Shown one piece after another: positions 1 through 6,032 of a stretch of DNA of 6,032 nt. A program made the translations under genes and the position numbers. The first letter of the stretch is position 1. Each line of letters begins with the position of its first letter. A model generated the notes under the pieces. It ran no database searches and was not told the DNA's origin. It saw only the letters and a list, made by a program, of their open reading frames with translations. The stretch spans positions 1 through 6,032 of the forward strand of contig VBLD01000190.1 in NCBI GenBank assembly GCA_005879205.1, written 5' to 3'. This stretch comes from Deltaproteobacteria bacterium (GTDB taxonomy: Bacteria; Desulfobacterota; Binatia; DP-6).

Positions 1-1026
1 GTCTTCCGTTACATCACGTTCCGGACGCTGCTCGCCGGTCTCACGGCGCTCACCCTGTCGCTGCTGCTCGGGCCGACGCTCATCCGCCGCCTGGTCCGCC
101 TCCAGATCGGCCAGTCGATCCGCTCCGATGGGCCGGCCGCCCACGCGGTCAAGGCCGGGACGCCCACCATGGGGGGCACGCTGATCATCTTCTCGCTGCT
201 GCTCGCCACCCTGCTGCTCGCCGACCTGCACGACTGGTACGTGTGGGTCGCGGTACTCGTGACGCTCGGCCACGGCCTGATCGGCTTCCTCGACGACTAC
301 GCCAAGGTTCGGCGGCGAACGTCGGCCGGTTTGCCGGGCCGGGTACGCCTGGCGGCCGAATTCGGCATCGCGGGCGCGGCCGCGGGGGCGGTCTACCTCT
401 GGTCGGAGCACGGCGGGCATCTCACCATGCCGTTCTTCAAGGACGTGCACCCGGACCTCGGCCTCTGGTACGTCCCCTTCGGGGCGCTCGTCATCGTCGG
501 GGCCGCGAACGCGGTCAATCTGACCGACGGACTCGACGGGCTGGCGATCGGTCCGGTGATGATCGCGGGGGGCACCTTCGCGGTGTTCGCCTACACCGCC
601 GGCCACGCCAAGATCGCCGAGTATCTGCAGATCCCGTTCGTGCCGGGCGCCGGCGAGCTCGCGGTCTTCTGCGGCGCACTGGCGGCGGCAGGACTCGGCT
701 TCCTCTGGTTCAATGCCTACCCGGCCCAGATGTTCATGGGCGACGTCGGGTCGCTGGCGCTCGGCGCGGCGCTCGGCGTCGTGGCGCTGATCACGCGCCA
801 GGAGCTGGTCCTGGTGCTGGTGGGCGGCGTGTTCGTGGTCGAGGCGCTGTCGGTCATCGGGCAGGTCGTCTCCTACAAGCTCAGGCGCAAGCGCATCTTT
901 CGTATGGCGCCGATCCACCATCACTTCGAGCTGCTCGGCTGGCCCGAGCCCCAGATCATCGTCCGCTTCTGGATCGTGTCGATCGTCTGCGCGCTCCTCG
1001 CCCTCTCGACGCTCAAGCTGCGCTGA
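1..1026 (+). CDS. mraY: Phospho-N-acetylmuramoyl-pentapeptide-transferase MraY (5' partial)
   Basis: Integral membrane enzyme that transfers phospho-MurNAc-pentapeptide from UDP to undecaprenyl phosphate on the cytoplasmic face, giving lipid I. The reading frame is open from base 1 with no start in place. The first visible residues (VFRYITFR) match E. coli MraY from about residue 18, so roughly 17 residues are missing; 341 are present (family about 360). An internal ATG at 169 lies inside the conserved GTPTMGG motif and is not the start. Fragment numbering: DGP-to-PTMGG loop around 43-59; the Asp pair D98-D99 in GFLDDY, matching E. coli D115-D116; [13 protein letters not shown] at 170-182; MGDVGS with D248, matching the catalytic Asp D267; PIHHHFE with H306-H308. 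Many hydrophobic stretches fit the ten-helix fold. The stop (1024-1026) shares one base with the murD start. The identification is essentially certain; only the N-terminus is unknown. Confidence 0.98.
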   Translation, partial: VFRYITFRTLLAGLTALTLSLLLGPTLIRRLVRLQIGQSIRSDGPAAHAVKAGTPTMGGTLIIFSLLLATLLLADLHDWYVWVAVLVTLGHGLIGFLDDYAKVRRRTSAGLPGRVRLAAEFGIAGAAAGAVYLWSEHGGHLTMPFFKDVHPDLGLWYVPFGALVIVGAANAVNLTDGLDGLAIGPVMIAGGTFAVFAYTAGHAKIAEYLQIPFVPGAGELAVFCGALAAAGLGFLWFNAYPAQMFMGDVGSLALGAALGVVALITRQELVLVLVGGVFVVEALSVIGQVVSYKLRRKRIFRMAPIHHHFELLGWPEPQIIVRFWIVSIVCALLALSTLKLR

Positions 1027-1028
1027 TG
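1024..1028 (+). promoter_or_regulatory. mraY/murD stop-start overlap
   Basis: TGATG: the mraY stop TGA and the murD start ATG share one base. No purine-rich Shine-Dalgarno sequence is obvious in the 15 bases upstream, so murD translation probably depends on ribosomes finishing mraY. The overlap is seen directly; the coupling is inferred. Confidence 0.75.
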
Positions 1029-2360
1029 GCCCTCCCGCGCCAGGCGCTCGTCCTGGGCTTCCAGCGCACCGGCCAGGCGGTGGCGCGGGTGCTCGCCGCC
1101 CGTGGGGTACGGGTACGCGTGGCGGACGGGCGCCCGGCCGGGACGCTGGGGGTCGAGACGCGTCAATGGACGGGCGTCGAGCTCCGGCTGGGCGAAGAGG
1201 GCCCCGATCTCCTCGCCGGCGTCGACCTCGTCGTCCCGAGCCCCGGAGTGCCGCGCGACGCGCCGCTGCTCGCGGCTGCAGTCCGCCGCAACCTCCCGGT
1301 GCGGAGCGAGATCGAGGTGGCGGCGGGCCTGCTCGAGTGCCCGATCGTCGCCATCACGGGCACCAACGGCAAGAGCACGACGACGAGCCTCGTCGGTCTC
1401 GCGCTCGCCCGCGCCGGCCGGCGGGTCTTCGTGGGCGGCAACCTGGGCACCCCCCTCGTCGCCGCGGTCGGGTCCGACGCCGAGGTGGCGGTCGCCGAGG
1501 TGTCGAGCTTCCAGCTCGAGTGGGTGGAGCAGTTCCGCCCCCCGATCGGCTGCCTGATCAACCTGACGGCGGATCATCTCGACCGCCACGGCTCCTTCGA
1601 GGTCTACGCCGCGACCAAGGCGCGCCTCTTCGCGCGCCAGGGAGCCGACGACTTTGCGGTCTTGAACCGCGACGATGCCGAGGTCTGGCGCCTCGCAAGT
1701 CACCTCCCCTCGCGCGTCGTCTCCTTCGGGTCGGACCCCGCCCCGTCCGGTGCCTTCGCCGGCGACCGCTACGTCGCGCTGCGGCTCCCGGATGGGGAGG
1801 AGGAGAGGTACAGCCTCGCGCGTACCCGGCTCGTCGGGCGCCACAACCAAGAGAACCTCCTGGCCGCGGTCACGCTCGCGCGCCTCGCGGGCGCGCCGCC
1901 TGCGTCGGTCCAGGAGGCGATCGACGGCTTCGAGCCCCTGCCGCACCGGATGGCACGGGTTGCCACCCGGCTCGGGGTGGAATGGTTCGACGACTCGAAG
2001 GCGACCAACGTCGGGGCGGCGGTGAAGAGCCTCGAGTCGTTTGCCGGCCCCGTCGTGCTGCTGGCCGGGGGCGTCGACAAGGGCGGGAGCTACGCGCCGC
2101 TCGCCGAGGCCGCAGCGGGAAAGGTCCGGCTGGCCCTCGTCTTCGGTGCCGCGCGTGGGGCGATCGCCGCGGCGCTGGTGGGGCGGGACGTCGCGGTCGA
2201 GCACGTCTCGTCGCTCGACGCCGCGGTGCAGGCCGCGGCAGCGCACGCGCGCCCCGGCGACGTCGTACTGCTCGCACCCGCCTGCTCTAGTTTCGACATG
2301 TTCGCGGACTACGCCGCGCGCGGCCGTGCCTTCCGAGCGGCGATCGAGGGCCTCGGGTGA
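1026..2360 (+). CDS. murD: UDP-N-acetylmuramoyl-L-alanine--D-glutamate ligase MurD
   Basis: Cytoplasmic ATP-dependent Mur ligase adding D-Glu to UDP-MurNAc-L-Ala. Protein of 444 residues, normal for MurD (E. coli about 438). The frame is open far upstream, but that part is the shadow of mraY; ATG 1026 abuts the mraY stop and puts the Rossmann strand at residues 7-11, as in the family. Domains: UDP-binding N-terminal domain (GFQRTG 11-16, D34-G-R36 matching the E. coli DTR site); central ATPase domain with P-loop GTNGKSTTT (112-120), EVSSFQLE (158-165), NLTADHLDRH (179-188) and K198, which falls at the same number as the carbamylated lysine of E. coli MurD; GRHNQEN (271-277); C-terminal D-Glu domain with PHRM, DDSKATN (322-328, usually NDSKATN) and PACSSFDMF (418-426). 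EVSSFQLE, DSKATN and PACSSFDMF separate MurD from MurC, MurE and MurF. One oddity: Gln13 replaces the usual second glycine of the first loop. Confidence 0.98.
   Translation: MALPRQALVLGFQRTGQAVARVLAARGVRVRVADGRPAGTLGVETRQWTGVELRLGEEGPDLLAGVDLVVPSPGVPRDAPLLAAAVRRNLPVRSEIEVAAGLLECPIVAITGTNGKSTTTSLVGLALARAGRRVFVGGNLGTPLVAAVGSDAEVAVAEVSSFQLEWVEQFRPPIGCLINLTADHLDRHGSFEVYAATKARLFARQGADDFAVLNRDDAEVWRLASHLPSRVVSFGSDPAPSGAFAGDRYVALRLPDGEEERYSLARTRLVGRHNQENLLAAVTLARLAGAPPASVQEAIDGFEPLPHRMARVATRLGVEWFDDSKATNVGAAVKSLESFAGPVVLLAGGVDKGGSYAPLAEAAAGKVRLALVFGAARGAIAAALVGRDVAVEHVSSLDAAVQAAAAHARPGDVVLLAPACSSFDMFADYAARGRAFRAAIEGLG
2346..2360 (+). promoter_or_regulatory. ftsW ribosome binding site and murD/ftsW overlap
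   Basis: GAGGG at 2346-2350, inside the last codons of murD, lies 6 bases before GTG at 2357. GTGA (2357-2360) joins the ftsW start to the murD stop with a 4-base overlap. The spacing and the overlap together decide the GTG start and suggest translational coupling. Confidence 0.7.
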
Positions 2361-3529
2361 CGGGGGCGGGGACGGTGCCGCAGGTCGCCCAGGCTCCGGT
2401 GTTTCGCGGCCCGCTCGCGGGCCAGCGGCCGCGCGTGGTGGGCGGGCTGCGGGGCGATCCGTGGCTGGTGGCGGCGGTGGCGGCGCTCCTTGGCCTCGGC
2501 ATCGTCATGGTCTTCAACGTCAGCTACTTCTACGGGCAGGAGCGGCTCGGCGACTCGCTCTACTTCTTCCGGCGCCACCTCTTCGCCGTCGCGCTCGGCA
2601 CCGCTGCCTGCATCGTCGCCTCCCGGCTCCCTTCGGAGACCTACCGGCGCCTGGCCTATCCGCTGCTCGCGGCGAGCGTCGTCGCGCTCGTCCTGGTCCT
2701 CGTGCCGGGCATCGGCCTGGTGCGGGGTGGGGCGCGGCGCTGGCTCCACGTCGGTCCGCTCAGCCTGCAGCCCTCCGAGGCGGCCAAGGTGGCCCTGGTC
2801 CTCTACCTGGCGCGCTCGCTCAGCAAGAAGGGCGAGCGGGTAGCGGACTTCATGGTCGGCGTCGTGCCGCACTGCGTGGTGGTTGGCTTGGTGGCGGGGC
2901 TGCTCCTGCTCGAGCCGGACTTCGGCACCGCGGCGCTGGCGGTCGGCCTCCTCTTCCTGATGCTCTTCGCGGGCGGCGTCCGCGTACGGCACCTCGCGGT
3001 GCCCGTCCTCGCGGCCCTGCCGCTCGTCCTCTTCGAGGCGACGCGAGCCGGCTACCGGGCGAAGCGGCTCCTCGCCTTCTTGAACCCCGCGCTCGACCCG
3101 CGCGGCATCGGGTTCCAGCTCATGCAGTCGTTCATCGCCTTCGGCTCGGGGCAGCTGTGGGGCGTCGGCCTCGGCGAGAGCCGGCAAAAGATGTTCTACC
3201 TGCCCGAGGCGCATACCGACTTCATCTTCTCGGTGGTCGGCGAGGAGCTCGGGCTGGCCGGGGCGCTGGTCGTCCTCGGGCTCTTCGGCGTGATCGCGGC
3301 GCGCGGTCTCCGGACGGCGCTCCGCCATCCCGACCCCTTCGCCAGCCTCGCTGCCTTCGGCGTCACCGTCTCGCTCGTGCTGCAGGCGCTGGTGAACGCG
3401 GGTGTCGTCCTCGGCTGCCTGCCCACCAAGGGCCTGGCGCTGCCCTTCCTGTCCTACGGCGGCTCGGCCATGATCGCGGCCCTCATCCAGGTAGGCGTGT
3501 TGCTCGCGCTCGCGCGCGAGGCGGGATGA
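2357..3529 (+). CDS. ftsW: SEDS-family septal peptidoglycan glycosyltransferase FtsW
   Basis: Polytopic inner-membrane protein that polymerises lipid II into glycan strands at the division septum, working with the class B penicillin-binding protein FtsI. Protein of 390 residues, typical length. A cytoplasmic N-terminal tail of about 34 residues precedes the first helix (36-58). Other hydrophobic segments lie near 74-90, 99-118, 166-185, 190-207, 213-228, 289-314, 331-355 and 371-386. SEDS motifs: GARRWLHVG (125-133) followed by QPSE (138-141); EPDFGTA (186-192); the long extracytoplasmic loop about 230-288 ending in PEAHTDFIF, whose D288 corresponds by motif to the essential Asp of SEDS enzymes (D255 in Thermus RodA); GEELGLAG (295-302); NAGVVLGCLPTKG (347-359) and PFLSYGGS (363-370). 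RodA is the main alternative, but the position between murD and murG is that of ftsW. The GTG start is supported by GAGGG six bases upstream. Confidence 0.96.
   Translation: MTGAGTVPQVAQAPVFRGPLAGQRPRVVGGLRGDPWLVAAVAALLGLGIVMVFNVSYFYGQERLGDSLYFFRRHLFAVALGTAACIVASRLPSETYRRLAYPLLAASVVALVLVLVPGIGLVRGGARRWLHVGPLSLQPSEAAKVALVLYLARSLSKKGERVADFMVGVVPHCVVVGLVAGLLLLEPDFGTAALAVGLLFLMLFAGGVRVRHLAVPVLAALPLVLFEATRAGYRAKRLLAFLNPALDPRGIGFQLMQSFIAFGSGQLWGVGLGESRQKMFYLPEAHTDFIFSVVGEELGLAGALVVLGLFGVIAARGLRTALRHPDPFASLAAFGVTVSLVLQALVNAGVVLGCLPTKGLALPFLSYGGSAMIAALIQVGVLLALAREAG
3518..3529 (+). promoter_or_regulatory. murG ribosome binding site and ftsW/murG overlap
   Basis: GAGG at 3518-3521 lies 4 bases before ATG 3526, slightly close. 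ATGA at 3526-3529 contains the murG start and the ftsW stop, a 4-base overlap. This arrangement favours ATG 3526 over the in-frame GTG at 3580, which has no purine-rich site upstream. Coupled translation is inferred. Confidence 0.65.
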
Positions 3530-4638
3530 CGATCACCGCGTCACACCTGGCTCGACCCGGCACGGCGCCGCGCGGCGGCGTGGTCATCGCCGGCGGCGGC
3601 ACGGGGGGACACCTCTACCCGGGCCTCGCCCTCGCCGACGCCCTCGCCGAGCAGGGCTTCGAGGTCACGTTCGTCGGCACGGCCAGCGGCATCGAGGCCC
3701 GCATCGTGCCGGCGGCGGGCTACCCGCTGCGCCTCCTCCCAGGACGACAGCTGCGCGGCGGCGGCGCGGGACGTGCCGTCGCCGGGCTGGCGACCGTGGC
3801 GCGCGGCGCGGTGCGCGGTCGCGGCCTCCTCGGCGAGCTGCGGCCGCGTCTCGTGGTCGGCGTCGGAGGCTACGCGTCGGTCGCCGTCGTGCTGGCGGCT
3901 CGGCTCTCGCGCATCCCCATCGTCCTCCTCGAGCAGAACGTCGTCCCCGGCGCCGCGAACCGCCTCCTCGGGCGCCTCGCCGCCCGCGTGTGCGTCGGAT
4001 TCGCCGACTCCGTCCGCTTCTTCCCGCGCGGCCGTGCGGTGCATACCGGGAACCCGATCCGACGGGAGATCCTCCGCGGCGCGACACGGACCCCGCGGGC
4101 CCGCCCGGGCTTGCTCGTCTTCGGCGGGAGCGGAGGCGCGCATCAGCTGAACGTCGCGACGATCGAGGCCTTGCGGACGCTCGGCGCGGCGGCCCGGGAC
4201 CTCGAGGTCACGCATCAGACCGGCAGCGCGGACGTCGAAGAGGTCCGCGCGGCTCACGCGGCGCTCGGACTGGCGACGCGCGTCGAGCCCTTCATCACCG
4301 ACATGGCCGCCGCCTATGCGGCGGCCGACCTCGTGATCTCGCGTGCGGGAGCGATGAGCTGCGCCGAGATCACCGCCGTGGGGCTGCCGGCGATCCTCGT
4401 CCCCTATCCCTACGCCGCCGACGATCACCAGCGCTTGAACGCCGAGGTACTCGTCGCCGCGGGAGCCGCGCAGATGATCCTCGACCGGGATTGCAGCGGT
4501 GAACGTCTCGGCGCGGCCATCCGCGACCTGGTGAACGATCCGGCGCGGCGTGCCGCGATGGCGGCGCGTGCACGTGCAGTCGGGCGGCCCGATGCGGCGG
4601 AGCAGGTGGCGGCGGAGTGCCTGCGCTTCATGAGCTAG
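3526..4638 (+). CDS. murG: UDP-GlcNAc--lipid I N-acetylglucosaminyltransferase MurG
   Basis: Peripheral inner-membrane GT-B glycosyltransferase (GT28 family) that adds GlcNAc from UDP-GlcNAc to lipid I, giving lipid II, the substrate of FtsW. Protein of 370 residues against about 355 in E. coli; the extra length is mostly a tail of about 17 residues before the first strand. The open frame upstream of 3526 is a shadow of murD and ftsW. N-terminal acceptor domain: GGGTGGHLYP (23-32, with H29 at the conserved lipid I loop), GVGGYAS (112-118), LEQN (135-138), NRLLG and HTGNPIRR. C-terminal UDP-GlcNAc domain: GGSGGA (200-205, usually GGSQGA or similar), HQTG (230-233), PFITDMAAAYAAADLVISRAGAMSCAEI (R273, A276, E281), then PYPYAADDHQ with H301-Q302 and N305. 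Departures from the usual consensus are Ala120, where SxP is common after GGY, and Gly203 in the GGSxGA loop. The TAG stop is followed by the only intergenic gap of the window. Confidence 0.98.
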   Translation: MTITASHLARPGTAPRGGVVIAGGGTGGHLYPGLALADALAEQGFEVTFVGTASGIEARIVPAAGYPLRLLPGRQLRGGGAGRAVAGLATVARGAVRGRGLLGELRPRLVVGVGGYASVAVVLAARLSRIPIVLLEQNVVPGAANRLLGRLAARVCVGFADSVRFFPRGRAVHTGNPIRREILRGATRTPRARPGLLVFGGSGGAHQLNVATIEALRTLGAAARDLEVTHQTGSADVEEVRAAHAALGLATRVEPFITDMAAAYAAADLVISRAGAMSCAEITAVGLPAILVPYPYAADDHQRLNAEVLVAAGAAQMILDRDCSGERLGAAIRDLVNDPARRAAMAARARAVGRPDAAEQVAAECLRFMS

Positions 4639-4749
4639 AATTATCGCCGTCCCACTTGAAGAGAGCGCGAGGCTTCGATAAGTGCATCGCTCGTGGTGGG
4701 CTTGGAGTGGGGCGCGTGGTCCGGGCGATCTCGCCACGGAGGAAGCGTG
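4639..4749 (+). other. murG-murC intergenic gap
   Basis: About 111 bases with no supportable gene. The frame of murC is open back to TGA at 4657-4659, with further GTG/TTG codons at 4693, 4696 and 4702, but these lack a Shine-Dalgarno sequence and would add residues not usual in MurC. The first part (4636-4644) is locally AT-rich. A weak sigma70-like pair, TTGAAG (4656-4661) and GATAAG (4677-4682) with 15 bases between, matches 4 of 6 at each box and is not convincing alone. There is no hairpin followed by a T-tract, so no intrinsic terminator is visible and read-through from murG is expected. Confidence 0.6.
4738..4742 (+). promoter_or_regulatory. murC ribosome binding site
   Basis: GGAGG, the strongest Shine-Dalgarno match in the window, sits 7 bases before GTG 4750 and 4 bases before GTG 4747. 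The spacing favours 4750 as the start, though 4747 would add only one residue. Because murC has no overlap with murG, this site probably drives independent initiation. Confidence 0.8.
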
Positions 4750-6032
4750 GTGAGCGGGCGGAAGCGGCGGGTTCATTTCGTCGGCATCGGCGGTATCGGC
4801 ATGAGTGGCATCGCCGAGGTGCTGCTGACGCTCGGCTACGACGTTTCGGGATCCGACCTGGTGGACGGGGAGACCACCCGCCGCCTCGCGCGCCTGGGTG
4901 CGCGGATCGACATCGGACCGCACGACGCGGCCCGCATCACCGACGACATCGACGTGCTCGTGATCTCCTCGGCGGTCACGTTCGCGAACCCCGAGGCGAG
5001 CCGCGCCCGCGAGCTGAAGATCCCGGTCGTGCCGCGCGCCGAGATGCTCGCCGAGCTCATGCGCATGAAGTACGGCGTGGCGGTGGCCGGCACGCACGGC
5101 AAGACGACGACCACGTCGCTGGTTGCCGCCGTGCTGCGCGAGGCGGGACGGGACCCGACGGTCGTCGTGGGCGGCAAGCTGCGCACGCTCGGCACCAACG
5201 CCCGCCTCGGCCAGGGAGAGTTCCTGGTCGCCGAGGCCGACGAGAGCGACGGCACCTTTCTTCTCCTGTCGCCGATCATCGCCGTGGTCACCAACATCGA
5301 CCGCGAGCACCTCGACTACTACCGGGACATGGACCGGGTGCGCGAGGCGTACCTGCAGTTCATCCACCGCGTGCCGTTCTACGGGCTGGCCGTCCTCTGT
5401 CTCGACAACGTCGCGGTCCGCGCCCTCGTCCCGCACATCCGCAAGCGGTTCGTCACCTACGGGACCTCGTCGGACGCCGACTGGCAGGCGCGCGAGCTCC
5501 GCGTCGAAGGGCTCGAGACCGTGTTCGAGGTGTGGCGCGGCGAGCGGCGGCTCGGACCCGTCCGGCTCCGCATGCCCGGCCGCCACCACGCCCTCAACGC
5601 GCTCGCCGCGCTGGCCGTCGCGGCCGACCTCGAGATCCCGTTCCGCATCGCGGCGCACGCCCTCGAGGAGTTCGGCGGCATCCATCGCCGCTTCGAGGTG
5701 AGGGGCGAGGAGCAGGACGTGCTCGTGGTGGACGACTACGCGCACCATCCCGAGGAGATCCGCGCCACGCTGCGCGCCGCGCGGGAAGGCTTCTCGCGCC
5801 GCTGCGTGGCCGCCTTCCAGCCGCATCGCTACACGCGCACCCGTGACCTGTTCAACGAGTTCCTCGAGGCGTTCGACGACGTCGACGTGCTCCTGCTGAC
5901 CGACATCTACGCGGGCGGCGAGGAGCGGCTCGAAGGCGTCTCGGGGGAGGAGCTCTTTCATGCCCTCAAGCGCCGCGGTCACCTCGACGTGCGCTGGGTG
6001 CAGGCCCGCGAGCACGTGGCGGACGCCCTGCT
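4750..6032 (+). CDS. murC: UDP-N-acetylmuramate--L-alanine ligase MurC (3' partial)
   Basis: Cytoplasmic ATP-dependent ligase joining L-Ala to UDP-MurNAc, the first amino acid step of the stem peptide. 427 codons are visible without a stop; family members usually have about 460-490 residues, so the last few tens are outside the window. Residues from GTG 4750: UDP-binding domain starting VHFVGIGGIGMSG (8-20), SGSDL, SSAVTFANPE, PRAEML; ATPase domain with P-loop GTHGKTTTT (114-122), EADESDGTF (162-170) and TNIDREHLDYY with H187; GRHHALN (277-283); FGGIHRRFE (308-316); C-terminal domain with DDYAHHPEEI (328-337), FQPHRYTRT (356-364) and the DIYAGGEE segment (385-392). GTHGKTTTT, EADESDGTF, DDYAHHP and QPHRYTR are MurC signatures and separate it from MurD, MurE and MurF; the related recycling ligase Mpl is possible in principle but unlikely in this context. 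His280 stands where Asn is usual (GRHN). A MurC-MurB or MurC-Ddl fusion cannot be excluded, because the end is cut. Confidence 0.97.
   Translation, partial: MSGRKRRVHFVGIGGIGMSGIAEVLLTLGYDVSGSDLVDGETTRRLARLGARIDIGPHDAARITDDIDVLVISSAVTFANPEASRARELKIPVVPRAEMLAELMRMKYGVAVAGTHGKTTTTSLVAAVLREAGRDPTVVVGGKLRTLGTNARLGQGEFLVAEADESDGTFLLLSPIIAVVTNIDREHLDYYRDMDRVREAYLQFIHRVPFYGLAVLCLDNVAVRALVPHIRKRFVTYGTSSDADWQARELRVEGLETVFEVWRGERRLGPVRLRMPGRHHALNALAALAVAADLEIPFRIAAHALEEFGGIHRRFEVRGEEQDVLVVDDYAHHPEEIRATLRAAREGFSRRCVAAFQPHRYTRTRDLFNEFLEAFDDVDVLLLTDIYAGGEERLEGVSGEELFHALKRRGHLDVRWVQAREHVADAL

Noticed and set aside
243..1025. Upstream open extension of the murD frame inside mraY
   Set aside because: Arg-rich shadow translation; the MurD N-terminal Rossmann strand begins right after ATG 1026, so there is no MraY-MurD fusion.
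2309..3328. 339-codon minus-strand frame opposite ftsW
   Set aside because: Composition dominated by Arg, Glu, Asp, His and Ala, as expected for the complement of hydrophobic codons; no motif and no separate RBS considered convincing.
2041..3525. N-terminal extension of the murG frame upstream of 3526, running through murD and ftsW
   Set aside because: The translated part is Arg/Ala/Pro/Gly-rich without a domain and overlaps the real murD and ftsW frames; MurG homology begins after 3526.
4655..4682. Flagellar-type sigma28 promoter suggested by CGATAA
   Set aside because: Only part of the -10 element matches and there is no acceptable TAAA-like -35 element at the right distance.
4668..4693. 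Imperfect hairpin after murG (CGAG/CTCG and CGAT/ATCG) as a terminator
   Set aside because: The stem is broken by a 4-base bulge and is not followed by a run of T, so it does not look like an intrinsic terminator.
4617..5846. 409-codon + strand frame overlapping murC
   Set aside because: Out of frame with the clear MurC motifs, Arg/Ala/Gly-rich and without domain similarity; a shadow of murC.
3541..6015. An 824-codon open frame on the minus strand opposite murG and murC
   Set aside because: Its product is low-complexity (rich in Arg, Ala, Gly, Asp, His, Glu), shows no recognisable domain, and lies exactly antisense to two confidently identified enzymes. Long antisense frames are expected in very GC-rich coding DNA.

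Overview
The window is one continuous stretch of the bacterial division and cell wall (dcw) cluster, all on the + strand: mraY (5' end missing), murD, ftsW, murG and murC (3' end missing). I read each gene from protein motifs. The order mraY-murD-ftsW-murG-murC is the classical dcw order, so upstream murE/murF and downstream murB/ftsQ/ftsA/ftsZ (sometimes ddl) would be expected outside the window, but none of these is visible here.

Layout: mraY 1-1026, murD 1026-2360, ftsW 2357-3529 and murG 3526-4638 are packed with 1- or 4-base stop/start overlaps, which suggests one message with coupled translation. The only non-coding gap is about 111 bases (4639-4749) before murC, which has its own strong Shine-Dalgarno sequence (GGAGG) and a GTG start. 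No frameshifts, internal stops, mobile elements, RNA genes, CRISPR arrays or sizeable repeats were seen.

How the genes work together: MurC adds L-Ala to UDP-MurNAc and MurD adds D-Glu, both in the cytoplasm. MraY transfers the finished phospho-MurNAc-pentapeptide to undecaprenyl phosphate, giving lipid I. MurG adds GlcNAc, giving lipid II. FtsW, a SEDS-family glycosyltransferase, polymerises lipid II at the division site. The window therefore carries two early, two middle and one late step of septal peptidoglycan synthesis.

Organism: a bacterium with a very GC-rich genome (third codon positions almost always G or C; not counted) that makes peptidoglycan. MraY aligns by eye closely with the proteobacterial type, including an N-terminal part matching E. 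coli MraY from about residue 18. A high-GC Gram-negative lineage such as a deltaproteobacterial-type group (Myxococcota, Desulfobacterota, Binatota and relatives) is plausible, but this is inference only. I see no undescribed system. The points worth a second look are small: the gap before murC and a few substitutions in otherwise conserved ligand-binding loops.
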